Part shown: positions 17,641 through 26,421 of the stretch, one piece after another | Layout: every line of letters starts with the position of its first letter | Position numbering within the stretch: position 1 is the stretch's first letter | NCBI RefSeq assembly: GCF_900142975.1 | Contig: NZ_LT670848.1 | Span: forward strand, 1,736,001 to 1,800,000 | Reading direction: 5' to 3' | DNA: 64,000 nucleotides | Origin: Salegentibacter salegens | GTDB taxonomy: Bacteria > Bacteroidota > Bacteroidia > Flavobacteriales > Flavobacteriaceae | The notes under the pieces: generated by a model | Database searches by the model: none | The model's input: the letters and a program-made list of their open reading frames with translations, nothing else | Told to the model about the DNA's origin: nothing | Translations under genes and position numbers: made by a program

Positions 17641-18761
17641 TAGTTTGTTTTTTTATAGCTCCACACGGCCAGCCCATTCATCACTATTGCATATAAAACG
17701 GTTTTCCAAAATTGTGGTAAAATATCTTTTAAGCCCGAGCCCTTTAGCAATACCATCCGTACAATTTCCACAAAGTATTTTATAGGGTTGAATTCAGTAA
17801 TTATCTGCGCCCATTTGGGCATGCTTTCTATAGGTGTAAATAATCCACTCATTAAAATGAAAATCACCACAAAAAACCAGGCGATAAACATAGCTTGTTG
17901 TTGCGTATCTGTAAAATTGGAGATAAACAAACCCATTCCCAAAATCACTAAAATATAAACAGAAGTGTAGGCATAAAGCAGAAATATACTCCCAATCATT
18001 GGTGTGTAAAAAATGACTTTTGCGAGTATTAAACCTATGGTTAATAAACCCATTCCAATAACCCAAAAAGGAAAAAGTTTGCCGATGATAAACTGGCCTT
18101 TGCCAATTGGTGTTACGTTTATTTGCTCTAAGGTGCCTATTTCTTTTTCGCGCACTATGTTCATTCCGGAGAGGAACAAAGTGATCATCGTTACCAGTAA
18201 AACTAGGATCCCCGGCACCATAAAAGTTTTATAATCTAAAGTGATGTTATACCAAAAAGAAGGAATAGCTTGTATTTGTACCGGTTGTATTCCTTTTTCT
18301 GATCTTTGCATTATGTTCAATCTAACCTCCTGATTAAACTTTTGCACAATTTGGTTTATATAGCCACTTTCCACACCGGCCGCGGCACCGTCAATCGCAT
18401 TGATGATAATTGATAATTCACCCGATTTTTCAGTAAGTAAGTTGCGTTCAAAATTATTGGGTATTTCCAGTACGACGTCAACCTCTCCTGCCAACATTGC
18501 CGAACCCGCATTTTTGTTAGAAGAAAAATCGGCAAGGACATTAAAATAAGTAGAAGCGTTGAACTTTTCGATCAGGGCGCGGGAAGTGGAGGTATGGTCG
18601 TTATCTATATAAGCGAATTTTATATTTTTCACTTCATAAGTAGCCGCATTCGATAGAATGAGCAACTGCAATATGGGCAGGATAAAAATAATTGGCAACA
18701 TCCCTTTATTTCTAAAGATTTGCCTAAACTCTTTTTGTATGATATAGCCTATGATTTTCAT
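17640..18761 (-). CDS. ABC-2 type efflux permease (second permease)
   Basis: A 373-residue ABC-2 membrane protein of the YhhJ/YbhR kind. One N-terminal membrane segment (MLPIIFILPILQLLILSNA) is followed by a large periplasmic domain (about residues 45-175) and five C-terminal segments, with the conserved REKEIGTLEQINVTPI coupling region after FLSGMNIV. It overlaps the first permease and the LOG gene by one base each. It is paired with the permease at 18761-19867, which is about the same length and has the same layout. Confidence 0.93.
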   Translation of the reverse strand: MKIIGYIIQKEFRQIFRNKGMLPIIFILPILQLLILSNAATYEVKNIKFAYIDNDHTSTSRALIEKFNASTYFNVLADFSSNKNAGSAMLAGEVDVVLEIPNNFERNLLTEKSGELSIIINAIDGAAAGVESGYINQIVQKFNQEVRLNIMQRSEKGIQPVQIQAIPSFWYNITLDYKTFMVPGILVLLVTMITLFLSGMNIVREKEIGTLEQINVTPIGKGQFIIGKLFPFWVIGMGLLTIGLILAKVIFYTPMIGSIFLLYAYTSVYILVILGMGLFISNFTDTQQQAMFIAWFFVVIFILMSGLFTPIESMPKWAQIITEFNPIKYFVEIVRMVLLKGSGLKDILPQFWKTVLYAIVMNGLAVWSYKKTN

Positions 18762-19867
18762 TATTCCAGCCGTATTTTATATTTTTTGACGCTTAATCCA
18801 ATAAAAAAGACCGTCATTGCAATTAAAATCAGGGTCTCCTTCCAAATAAATGACATCCCAATTCCTTTTAGCATAATCCCTTTTATAATGATGATGAACC
18901 ATTTAGCGGGGATGATATGACTGATAATTTGTAGAGGCTCGGGCATGCTCGTTATAGGAAAAATAAATCCCGACAAAAGGATTACGGGCAGCATTAGGCC
19001 CATAAGGGAAATCATCATTGCCGATTGCTGAGTCTCTGCGATGGTGGAGATTAGAATCCCCAATGCCAGGGAAGTGATGATAAATAGCACGCTTTCTGCG
19101 CCCAATAAAAACAAGCTGCCCTGAACCGGCATTCCAAACAAAAAAATGCTCAATAGCACAATTACGGCGGCGTTTATAATAGATAGGAAGATATAAGGCA
19201 CAACTTTCCCAACGATTACCTGAAATGGTTTTAGCGGTGAAACCAATAAAATTTCCATCGTTCCCAATTCTTTTTCCCGGGTAATGGAGATGGAAGTCAT
19301 CATTGCCGAAACCAGCATTAAAATAATGGTCATCACCCCGGGCACGAACATAAATACACTTTTAAGTTCCGGGTTGTAAACCATTCGCGTTTTAGGGATA
19401 ATCTGATATTCTATCTGAATTCCCCTATTTTCTGATTGCTGGTAGTTTTGCAGAATGGCATTTAAATAATTAGTGATGGAATTGGCCGTATTTGGATCTG
19501 TAGCATCGGTTATTATCTGAATCGTGACTTTACTTTCTTTGACGAGTTTTTTACCGAAATCATTTTCAAAATTCAATACCGCTTTAATTTTTCCATTTTT
19601 AAAAGCAGTTTCAATTTCTGCTTCCCGGCCGATCATTTGTTTTATACTGAAGTATTTTGATGCTGAAATCTTATTGATTATTTCTTCGGTAGTAGCATCT
19701 TTAGAATGGTCTAAAATGGCGATATCAACGTTATTGATCTCGTTGGTAATGGCAAACCCGAAAAGCAAGATTTGGGCAATTGGCATTCCAAAAAGGATAA
19801 ACAGCGACCGCCTATCCCGAAAGATATGGTAGAATTCCTTTTTTATAAAGCCTGTAAATCGTTTCAT
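18761..19867 (-). CDS. ABC-2 type efflux permease (first permease)
   Basis: A 368-residue homologue of the neighbouring permease: an N-terminal anchor (SLFILFGMPIAQILLFGFA), a periplasmic domain with ITDATDPNTANSITNYLNAI, then five segments with SITREKELGTMEILLVSPLK. With the second permease, two ATPases, a lipoprotein adaptor and a TolC homologue it makes a complete tripartite exporter similar to YbhFSR/YhiI systems. The 53-bp gap to the ATPase gene is filled by a palindromic repeat. Confidence 0.93.
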   Translation of the reverse strand: MKRFTGFIKKEFYHIFRDRRSLFILFGMPIAQILLFGFAITNEINNVDIAILDHSKDATTEEIINKISASKYFSIKQMIGREAEIETAFKNGKIKAVLNFENDFGKKLVKESKVTIQIITDATDPNTANSITNYLNAILQNYQQSENRGIQIEYQIIPKTRMVYNPELKSVFMFVPGVMTIILMLVSAMMTSISITREKELGTMEILLVSPLKPFQVIVGKVVPYIFLSIINAAVIVLLSIFLFGMPVQGSLFLLGAESVLFIITSLALGILISTIAETQQSAMMISLMGLMLPVILLSGFIFPITSMPEPLQIISHIIPAKWFIIIIKGIMLKGIGMSFIWKETLILIAMTVFFIGLSVKKYKIRLE

Positions 19868-19881
19868 TTTTTGTGGGCAAT

Positions 19882-19914
19882 AGACCTCACAGGTTTGCGA
19901 AACCTGTGAGGTCT
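19882..19914. repeat. 33-bp intergenic palindrome inside the ABC operon
   Basis: Perfect inverted repeat AGACCTCACAGGTTT / AAACCTGTGAGGTCT with a 3-base loop. Repeats of this word are scattered through many Flavobacteriia genomes (general knowledge). Its position between co-transcribed ATPase and permease genes means the mRNA would carry a very stable hairpin, which may protect or attenuate one half. Confidence 0.8.
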
Positions 19915-19920
19915 GGGTTA

Positions 19921-20655
19921 CTATTCAATGTTTCTCGCCAATTTCAAAAACACATCATTCATAGAATCGACTTTAAACTGCTCCTTCAATTTTTTAGGCG
20001 TATCCAGCGCTTCTATTTTTCCTTCTACCATTATGGAAACCCTGTCGCAATATTCGGCTTCATCCATATAATGGGTAGTCACGAAAATAGTGGTACCCTG
20101 GTCTGCTGCTTTATAGATCATCTCCCAAAATTGTCGCCGGGTAATGGGGTCCACACCGCCGGTGGGTTCATCTAAAAAAACAATTTTAGGCTCGTGTAAA
20201 AGCGATACCGAAAAGGATAGTTTTTGTTTCCATCCCAAAGGCAGCGAACCCACCAATTTATTACTGATGTCTTCCAAACCCAGTTCTGCAATCAATTGTT
20301 CTCTTTTCTCTTTAATTTTTGCTCTCGATAAACCATAAATACCCCCGAAAAAAGTAATATTCTCTTTCACCGTTAAATCGTCATACAATGCAAACTTCTG
20401 ACTCATATAGCCAATGTTCTTCTTGATGCTTTCCGTTTGCGAATACACGTCATAACCGGCAACATTTGCCTTGCCGGATGTAGGTTTGGAAATCCCAATC
20501 AGCATTTTCATCGCCGTTGTTTTTCCGGCGCCATTAGCTCCCAAAAACCCAAAAATCTCCCCTTTTTTCACTTCAAAACTTATGGCATTTACCGCTTTAA
20601 AATCCCCAAAAGCTTTGGTTAATTCTTCGGCTTCTATGACGTTTTCTTTTTCCAT
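19921..20655 (-). CDS. ABC transporter ATPase (second of two)
   Basis: A 244-residue ATP-binding subunit. Walker A is GANGAGKTTAMKM and Walker B is IVFLDEPTGGVDP, with switch His in FVTTHYMDEAEYCD. The signature is unusual: SLPLGWKQKLSF in place of LSGGQ, as in the C-terminal ATPase half of YbhF-type double ATPases. It overlaps the other ATPase gene by one base. The two ATPases probably form a heterodimer. Confidence 0.94.
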   Translation of the reverse strand: MEKENVIEAEELTKAFGDFKAVNAISFEVKKGEIFGFLGANGAGKTTAMKMLIGISKPTSGKANVAGYDVYSQTESIKKNIGYMSQKFALYDDLTVKENITFFGGIYGLSRAKIKEKREQLIAELGLEDISNKLVGSLPLGWKQKLSFSVSLLHEPKIVFLDEPTGGVDPITRRQFWEMIYKAADQGTTIFVTTHYMDEAEYCDRVSIMVEGKIEALDTPKKLKEQFKVDSMNDVFLKLARNIE

Positions 20656-21557
20656 TATTTGGCTAATTCCATAAAGGCATCCTCTATATTAGGTTGAGTG
20701 GCTTCTATGCTTATTTGTGTGAGCCCTTCTTTTTTCAGATAGGACTTTAAATCTTCTATTTTAAAAGACTCCCGTTTATCGGTGTAATGCACAAATTCCC
20801 CAAAAGGAAATACGCTATACACGTGTTCATATTGTTGAAGGCTTTGTATTAATTTATACATATTGTTGGCGCCCACGTTGTAAATGGTTTTTGGAAATTT
20901 TTTTACAATGTTTTCCGGAGTGTCAATTTCCAAAATCCCACCATCCTGAATCAAGGCAATCCTGTCGCATAAAGCCGCCTCGTCCATATACGGTGTCGAG
21001 ACCAGAATGGTAATCCCTTTTTTCTGCAAGCGCTTAAGCATTTCCCAAAATTCTTTCCGTGATACAGGATCTACACCCGTGGTGGGTTCGTCCAGGAAAA
21101 GTACTTTTGGTTTGTGGATTAAAGCACAGGATAGAGCCAATTTTTGTTTCATTCCACCCGATAACTTTCCAGCGCGCCGGTTTTTAAAAGGTTCAATTTG
21201 TACATAAATATCCTCAATCAATTCGTAGTTCTCTTCAATCGTCGTCCCAAAAATGGTGGCGAAAAAATTCAGGTTTTCTTCTACGCTTAAATCCTGATAG
21301 AGTGAAAACCGCCCCGGCATATAACCAACCGATTTACGTATGGCTTTATAATCTTCTATAATATCATATCCTGCTACTGTTGCGCTGCCGTTATCCGGAA
21401 TTAGAAGGGTGGTGAGTATCCTAAAAATGGTAGTTTTCCCTGCGCCATCGGGCCCAATCAGCCCAAACAGTTCGCCCGGTTTCACCTCGAACGAAATGTC
21501 CTCAACTGCTTTTACCTTTTTATAGGATTTGACGATATTGCGCAGGGAAATACCCAT
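20655..21557 (-). CDS. ABC transporter ATPase (first of two)
   Basis: A 300-residue ATP-binding subunit. Walker A GPDGAGKTTIFRI, signature KLSGGMKQKLALS, Walker B LFLDEPTTGVDP and switch region VSTPYMDEAALCD, in which His is replaced by Pro. A C-terminal extension of about 75 residues follows the core. The switch change here and the signature change in the partner suggest that the two nucleotide sites are not equivalent, a pattern known in heterodimeric exporters. It begins 5 bp after the Dps gene. Confidence 0.94.
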   Translation of the reverse strand: MGISLRNIVKSYKKVKAVEDISFEVKPGELFGLIGPDGAGKTTIFRILTTLLIPDNGSATVAGYDIIEDYKAIRKSVGYMPGRFSLYQDLSVEENLNFFATIFGTTIEENYELIEDIYVQIEPFKNRRAGKLSGGMKQKLALSCALIHKPKVLFLDEPTTGVDPVSRKEFWEMLKRLQKKGITILVSTPYMDEAALCDRIALIQDGGILEIDTPENIVKKFPKTIYNVGANNMYKLIQSLQQYEHVYSVFPFGEFVHYTDKRESFKIEDLKSYLKKEGLTQISIEATQPNIEDAFMELAK

Positions 21558-21561
21558 ATTT

Positions 21562-22038
21562 CTATTTATTTAATAATGAAGAATACATCCAAACTTCTTT
21601 CTCTTGCTGCTGAATGTAATCGCTCATCAGGGCTACGGTACCTTCATCATTGGCATCGGCAGCCAAATCAAGAATTTCCCTTTGCATCGTTAAAATAGTA
21701 GAATAGGCATTCAAAATATTCTCTACAGCTTCTAAACCATCAGAAATTAATTCGCTTTCGGCAATAATAGATTCAGTATTATATTTTGAGTATCTGTGTT
21801 CCGGGGTGTAGCCCAGGGTTAAAATGCGTTCAGCCACTTCATCGATTTTTACCTTTAAATCGTTATACAACTCTTCAAATTTTACGTGAAGTGCAAAGAA
21901 TTTATCTCCTTTAATATTCCAATGAAAACCTCTGGTGTTTTGGTAAAAGATGGAATAATTAGCTAAAAGTTTATTTAATTTTTCGGCATTGTTTTTTGAC
22001 TTTTCGGTATTTAAACCAATTTCATTTAAATTGCTCAT
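21562..22038 (-). CDS. dps: Dps-family ferritin-like DNA-protection protein
   Basis: A 158-residue Dps. The ferroxidase residues are visible in NTRGFHWNIKGDKFFALHVKFEELYND (His, Asp and Glu of the inter-subunit site) and the helical bundle matches the family length. Dps oxidises ferrous iron with peroxide and condenses DNA. Its placement between an exporter adaptor and ATPases suggests that the operon answers oxidative or metal stress. Confidence 0.95.
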   Translation of the reverse strand: MSNLNEIGLNTEKSKNNAEKLNKLLANYSIFYQNTRGFHWNIKGDKFFALHVKFEELYNDLKVKIDEVAERILTLGYTPEHRYSKYNTESIIAESELISDGLEAVENILNAYSTILTMQREILDLAADANDEGTVALMSDYIQQQEKEVWMYSSLLNK

Positions 22039-22167
22039 AATATTTAATTTTAATTAATTACTAATATTTGATTTCAACTCGTCTCTAATTTTAGAAAATG
22101 TAATTAGACAGCAATCCTGCTTTTAAAAAGTTTTTCGTAGTCTAATCATCTTATACTCTTGTTTTAA

Positions 22168-22671
22168 TTATTTAAAATAATCGTAATAGCTTTCAAGGTT
22201 TTCTTTGATACCCCCTGTGATTTTAGCACCTTCTTCTTTAGAAGAAACTTTCCTCAGCGCTGAAATTTTCTCGATAAGCGGATGCAGGAAAACGTGCAGG
22301 TTATCGTGCGAGGATCCTTCCATCGTACATTCCTTAACTACATAGTTCTTTTCTTCATTTAATTTTAATGCCAAGCTATGATAGTCTTGCACGCTTTTGG
22401 GATTACTGGATTCTACCAATTTCAGCATTTCCTCTACACCCTCGTTGGTTTCTAAATTAGCCTCCCATTTGTCCCCGTTGTCCATTTCAATCTCGTTTAC
22501 CCAAGTGTTGTTATACAGTGCTGCCTGATCTTCAGACTTTTTAGTGATTTTCTCTTTTTGATTTTGAAACACCTCGGTAGTTTCAGAAGTTTCATTGTTT
22601 TTATTTATAGTGTCTTTACAGCCTATTATTAAAGCTGAAAGAATTAGCGTTGTTAGAATTGTCTTTTTCAT
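22168..22671 (-). CDS. small lipoprotein of unknown function
   Basis: A 167-residue predicted lipoprotein; the signal peptide ends LILSALIIGCKD, with the cysteine at residue 18. The rest is charged and helical (EDQAALYNNTWVNEIEMDNG, then MEGSSHDNLHVFLHPLIEKI with two His). No known domain is recognised. It sits 22 bp after the adaptor gene; a 129-bp gap separates it from dps. Confidence 0.8.
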   Translation of the reverse strand: MKKTILTTLILSALIIGCKDTINKNNETSETTEVFQNQKEKITKKSEDQAALYNNTWVNEIEMDNGDKWEANLETNEGVEEMLKLVESSNPKSVQDYHSLALKLNEEKNYVVKECTMEGSSHDNLHVFLHPLIEKISALRKVSSKEEGAKITGGIKENLESYYDYFK

Positions 22672-22693
22672 TGTATTTGATCTAATTTTTTTT

Positions 22694-23575
22694 TTAATTT
22701 ATCCACATTTCCGCAGGCATTCCAATTTTTAGGCTACCGTCGTTTTTAATTTTGATAGTGACCGCATATACAAGGTTTGCGCGTTCTTCTTTTGTTTGAA
22801 TGATTTTAGGGGTGAATTCTGAGGTATCTGAAATCCAATCAATTTTACCTGAATAAGATTTCAGTTCTTCTCCCGCATCAATTTTTACGGTAACTTCCTG
22901 ACCAATTTTAATATTGGCCAACTGCGGTTCGCTCACATATACGCGTAAGGTCATTAAGCTTAGATCGGCGATTTTATAAAGCGGTCTTCCAAAGGAAACT
23001 ATTTCACTTGCTTCGACATATTGGGTCAAAACCGTACCCTTTAACGGATTTTCTATTTTAGATTTTTTAATCTGATCATTGATTTGCGCTATTTTGGCTT
23101 CGATGGATTTTACCTCGTTCAGAATGGGCGAATTTTGCGTTTCCACGTTTTTTATTTGTTTTTTAAGCACATCTACCTGACTATTGGCCTGGTCCAGTTG
23201 GCGTTGGGTAGCGGCACTTTCATCAAACATATTTTTAACCCGTTGTTGTTCAGATTTTGCCGTTTGCAATTGCTCTTGAAATACGCTAACTTGTGACCAA
23301 ACCCCGCCAGATTTTGAAGCAACTGTTTCTTTTGAAGCTAGTAATTGTTGCTTGTTTAAATAAAGCTGGAGCGTATCTACCAAACCTACAAGCAGTCCTT
23401 TTTCCAAAACTTCGCCTTCATCTACTTCCAAGAATTGAAGTTTGCCGTTTGCTTCAGCAGAAACCGTGATTTCAGTAGCTTCAAAATTGCCATAGCCGTC
23501 GGCTTTTTCAGTATCTGAACAGGAAATCAGTACACTAAAAACACTTGCTGCAATTATTATTTTTATACTTTTCAT
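22694..23575 (-). CDS. HlyD-family periplasmic adaptor lipoprotein
   Basis: A 293-residue membrane fusion protein. Lipobox LISCS at residues 17-21; biotinyl-lipoyl-like halves around residues 40-65 (VDEGEVLEKGLLVGLVDT) and 170-200 (ENPLKGTVLTQYVEASEIVS) flank a long coiled-coil hairpin (about 75-165). A beta-barrel domain follows (LRVYVSEPQLANIKIGQEVT). It links the ABC permeases to the TolC homologue encoded 5 bp upstream. Confidence 0.93.
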   Translation of the reverse strand: MKSIKIIIAASVFSVLISCSDTEKADGYGNFEATEITVSAEANGKLQFLEVDEGEVLEKGLLVGLVDTLQLYLNKQQLLASKETVASKSGGVWSQVSVFQEQLQTAKSEQQRVKNMFDESAATQRQLDQANSQVDVLKKQIKNVETQNSPILNEVKSIEAKIAQINDQIKKSKIENPLKGTVLTQYVEASEIVSFGRPLYKIADLSLMTLRVYVSEPQLANIKIGQEVTVKIDAGEELKSYSGKIDWISDTSEFTPKIIQTKEERANLVYAVTIKIKNDGSLKIGMPAEMWIN

Positions 23576-23580
23576 TTTTA

Positions 23581-24849
23581 TTATTGATTTAAATCCCCTT
23601 TTATCATCTTGTAATTCGCTTTTGCCAGCAATAATTGTACTTCGTGTAAATCCTGATTAATCTCTGCTTCGTAGAGATTATTCAATTCGGTAATATATTC
23701 CGAAGAAGTAATCGCCCCATTTTGAAATTGGACAGTAGTAGCTTCCAGTACTTTTTTACGCATTTCTATGATGCCGGAGTCGCTTTGCAGCAATTCCCGG
23801 TATTTATTAATCTCGCTCATTGCTTCCTTGATATTGATGCTATTATTCAGCTTAAAGGTTTCTTTTTCCGTTGTTATCATTTCTTTTGAAATGTCCACCG
23901 CTTTTTTCTGTTGCTTTGTCTTTCCCCAGTCAAAAATATTCCAGTTTACTTTTAAACCCACCATATAAAAATCCTCAAACGAATTTTCTAACATATTGAG
24001 TCCCGGGTTGCCATAACCGGCCTGGGCAAATCCCAATAATTTGGGGTAATTGGCTTTTTCAATAACTGTTTTTGAGGTTTCCAATTGCTGCTGTTGCAGT
24101 TCAAAAAGTTTTACTTCCGGTCTATCGGAATCATTAGTTACGTTGATGAATATATTCGGTTTGACCAAATTTGTGCGCTCGTTTAAATTGGTTGCCAGAA
24201 GTTGCGACAAATGATTCAGGGCTTTTATTCTGGTAAAATCTGCTTCGGTAACTTGTTGTTCCAACTTTAATATTTCAGCTTGTAATACCTGTTGGGAGGA
24301 AGCCAAAACGGCTCCATATTTCACGCCGCTTTCCACCTCTTTTACGCGTGCTTCCAGTTGTTCCATTTTAGATTGTAACAAGTTTATTTGCTCCTGAAAC
24401 AACAAAACGTTAAAGTAATTTTTATTGATTCGGCCTTTTAATTCGTATAGATTAACCGCAACCTCTTGTTGAAGGGTTTTCATTTCGGCATTTTTTAAAC
24501 TGGCTCTTGCCGCAATGCTTCCGCCGTTGTAGATAAGTTGGTTCGCATCCATTGTGGCACGGTATTGATCTTTATTTGGTGTTTCAAAATTGGCATTTGG
24601 GATATCGCCGGGAAACTCAATTACGTCTGACTGATAAGTAGCCTGGGCATTGATATCCAATTTAGGTAAGCGGTCTTTTTCTAAAACTTTTATGTCAAAA
24701 TTTGCTTTTTCTTCCAGCAATTTGGCTTTAGTAGCCAGCGGATAGTTCTTTTCAACAAGCGCATAGCATTCTTCCAAAGTCAGAACTTCCTGCGCAGGTG
24801 TCAAAAGGGGCACGAAACCAATAAGTATGAACACCAACTTCTTCATCAC
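23581..24849 (-). CDS. TolC-like outer membrane efflux protein
   Basis: A 422-residue outer membrane factor with a signal peptide (LIGFVPLLTPAQ). It has two OEP repeats of long helices and strands (LTLEECYALVEKNYPLATKA; LEATTVQFQNGAITSSEYIT; EINQDLHEVQLLLAKANYKM). The second gene of the TetR-led operon, one base after tetR. It provides the outer membrane exit of the exporter. Confidence 0.94.
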   Translation of the reverse strand: MMKKLVFILIGFVPLLTPAQEVLTLEECYALVEKNYPLATKAKLLEEKANFDIKVLEKDRLPKLDINAQATYQSDVIEFPGDIPNANFETPNKDQYRATMDANQLIYNGGSIAARASLKNAEMKTLQQEVAVNLYELKGRINKNYFNVLLFQEQINLLQSKMEQLEARVKEVESGVKYGAVLASSQQVLQAEILKLEQQVTEADFTRIKALNHLSQLLATNLNERTNLVKPNIFINVTNDSDRPEVKLFELQQQQLETSKTVIEKANYPKLLGFAQAGYGNPGLNMLENSFEDFYMVGLKVNWNIFDWGKTKQQKKAVDISKEMITTEKETFKLNNSINIKEAMSEINKYRELLQSDSGIIEMRKKVLEATTVQFQNGAITSSEYITELNNLYEAEINQDLHEVQLLLAKANYKMIKGDLNQ

Positions 24850-25461
24850 TTACTTTTTAATGGAATTAATAATAAATTCTGAAACTTCGGTCTTACGTTG
24901 TTCCATCAATTTTTTGAACTCCCGGTCATTTAATTTCAAAAAGCCTTTTACCAGAGGTGTGGCAACAAAAGGAAATATATTAAGCGACAGAATATGAATA
25001 AAAAGCTGTTTTCCGTCGGTAGGCTTTAAAATACCGTCTTTTACTTCCTTTTCTACCTGTGCATTGAATTTATCTAAAGATGGAAAAGCGCTGTTTGCCT
25101 GAAGCTTTTCAATAAAACCGGGGTTACGGTTTAATTCCTGAATGATAAAATTTGGGATATAGGGATGTTTGGTAATAAACGTAATATAGTTATGGGTAAA
25201 ATTGGTGATTTTATCTTCTATAGAAGAATCGTCATTTAGAATAGCGTTGAGTTGAGGCGCCAGTAAAGAAAAAGCTTTTTCAAATACTGCTTCAAACAGC
25301 GATTGTTTGCTGCGATAGTAATAATGCAGCATCGCTTTATTTATTCCCGCCTTATCGGCAATTTCCTGCATTCTCGCACCGCTCATTCCTTTGGTTTGGA
25401 AGATATTTTCAGCAGCATTTAAAATATGCTTCTCTGTATTTTCAGTCTTTATTTTTGCCAT
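24850..25461 (-). CDS. TetR family regulator of the efflux operon
   Basis: A 203-residue TetR protein. The N-terminal helix-turn-helix reads ILNAAENIFQTKGMSGARMQ, EIADKAGINKAMLHYYYRSK, and the C-terminal ligand domain is typical. First gene of the run ending at 13686. A 16-bp palindrome covers the start of its own transcript, so it most likely represses itself and the downstream exporter until an effector binds. Confidence 0.94.
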   Translation of the reverse strand: MAKIKTENTEKHILNAAENIFQTKGMSGARMQEIADKAGINKAMLHYYYRSKQSLFEAVFEKAFSLLAPQLNAILNDDSSIEDKITNFTHNYITFITKHPYIPNFIIQELNRNPGFIEKLQANSAFPSLDKFNAQVEKEVKDGILKPTDGKQLFIHILSLNIFPFVATPLVKGFLKLNDREFKKLMEQRKTEVSEFIINSIKK

Positions 25462-25476
25462 TATTAACTTTTTGGT

Positions 25477-25500
25477 TTAACCATTTGGTTAACAAAGGTA
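25477..25500 (-). promoter_or_regulatory. operon promoter -7 box and overlapping TetR operator
   Basis: On the minus strand TACCTTTG (25493-25500) matches the Bacteroidota -7 consensus TAnnTTTG. Directly downstream lies the perfect palindrome TTAACCATTTGGTTAA (25477-25492), 15 bp before the tetR start codon. A repressor there would block transcription start. The promoter reading is inferred from the consensus. Confidence 0.65.
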
Positions 25501-25652
25501 ATTTATTTTTCGAATTTTAATGGTTATTATTAAAACATTTTTAACTAAATGAAAAATCATCTGATCTTAACAGTAAATTCAAAGACGATAAAAATTAAAA
25601 TTTAATCGTTAGATTAAAACCAAATGCTACAAAGGGGATTTTCATTCTTAAT

Positions 25653-25940
25653 TTAATTCCGCTTCCTGCTCCTTCCCTATTCTTCCACTTTTCTATCTGA
25701 ATTACTCCCGGCCTTCACTGCTACTAACTTTTTCTGTAATGCGAAATACCAAGCTTAAGAAATTGGTCCCGACTGCATAAAGCCGGTCTCTGCGCTCCCT
25801 ATTTATAAGTCCTCCCTAATTCTAAATCTTGAAAATGTAATAGCATCAGAAAAAGGTAACAGTGAAGGCCTACGGGAAGTAAATCTAATATCGGAAAAAT
25901 GAAATCATATAGAATCCACAAAAAGGAAGCGGAATTAAAA
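25653..25940. repeat. degenerate fold-back (MITE-like) element
   Basis: The ends are perfect inverted repeats TTAATTCCGCTTCC (25653-25666) and GGAAGCGGAATTAA (25927-25940). Further in, the arm around 25707-25745 (GGCCTTCACTGCTACTAAC) pairs imperfectly with the arm around 25845-25882 (GGTAACAGTGAAGGCC). No gene lies inside. Parts of the centre (CATAAA-CCGG, TATTTATA, GCATCA-AAAAGGTAA) recur near 3.9-4.1 kb. Confidence 0.5.
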
Positions 25941-26008
25941 AATAAATAAAGGAAAACGCTCAGGATACAATAAGTAAATCAATTATAAACTTTTAAATCT
26001 TTTTAGTT

Positions 26009-26183
26009 ATGAAAAACACTTAGATACACAGTACAGCTAATTGGAAATGTGGGTGAGGATCCAAAATCCACAAGATTGAAAATGGAATGTTAGTGACCAG
26101 ATTTTCTCTCGCCACCAATACATTCTAACACCCGAAGGAGACTATTTCAATTTTGCCAATGAAGGGATTCTATACGAGTAAAT
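26009..26183 (+). pseudogene. ssb remnant (single-stranded DNA-binding protein, N-terminal piece)
   Basis: After ATG 26009 (MKNT) the frame is broken. The next frame reads QLIGNVGEDPKSTRLKMEC, and after another shift KIENGMLVTRFSLATNTF; together they recreate the SSB start (VQLIGN-G-DP..., ENG..V..FSLATN). At least two lesions and early truncation. ssb copies of this kind are frequent cargo of mobilisable elements, in line with the BfmA gene 1.7 kb away. Confidence 0.7.
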
Positions 26184-26195
26184 AATAAAGTTTTT

Positions 26196-26226
26196 AAAAC
26201 GGATTATGGTGTTCAGGATCCGTTTT
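26196..26226. terminator. terminator-like hairpin after the ssb remnant
   Basis: Stem AAAACGGAT (26196-26204) / ATCCGTTTT (26218-26226) with a 13-base loop and flanking T runs on both strands; probably the old ssb terminator. Confidence 0.65.
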
Positions 26227-26360
26227 TCATTTTACGAAATTCTCAAATATTTGGTCATTTTTCTATAGTAAACTTCAAAGATTTTCTTTTCAAATCATAA
26301 AAAACAGAATTAAGGTTTTAGGCATTTAAAAGGCTATTAAATTCATTTTAATAGTCAAAA

Positions 26361-26383
26361 TTTTTGTCCCTGTGGGACGAAAA
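26361..26383. repeat. left half of the REP-like repeat split by the IS110 element
   Basis: Hairpin TTTTTGTCCCtgtGGGACGAAAA corresponds to the hairpin at 3512-3535. The conserved tail that follows in that copy is found here only on the far side of the IS110 element, at 27709. Confidence 0.55.
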
Positions 26384-26421
26384 GATTTCCATGTTAAAAC
26401 CAAGAAAAAATGCAAAAAGTT

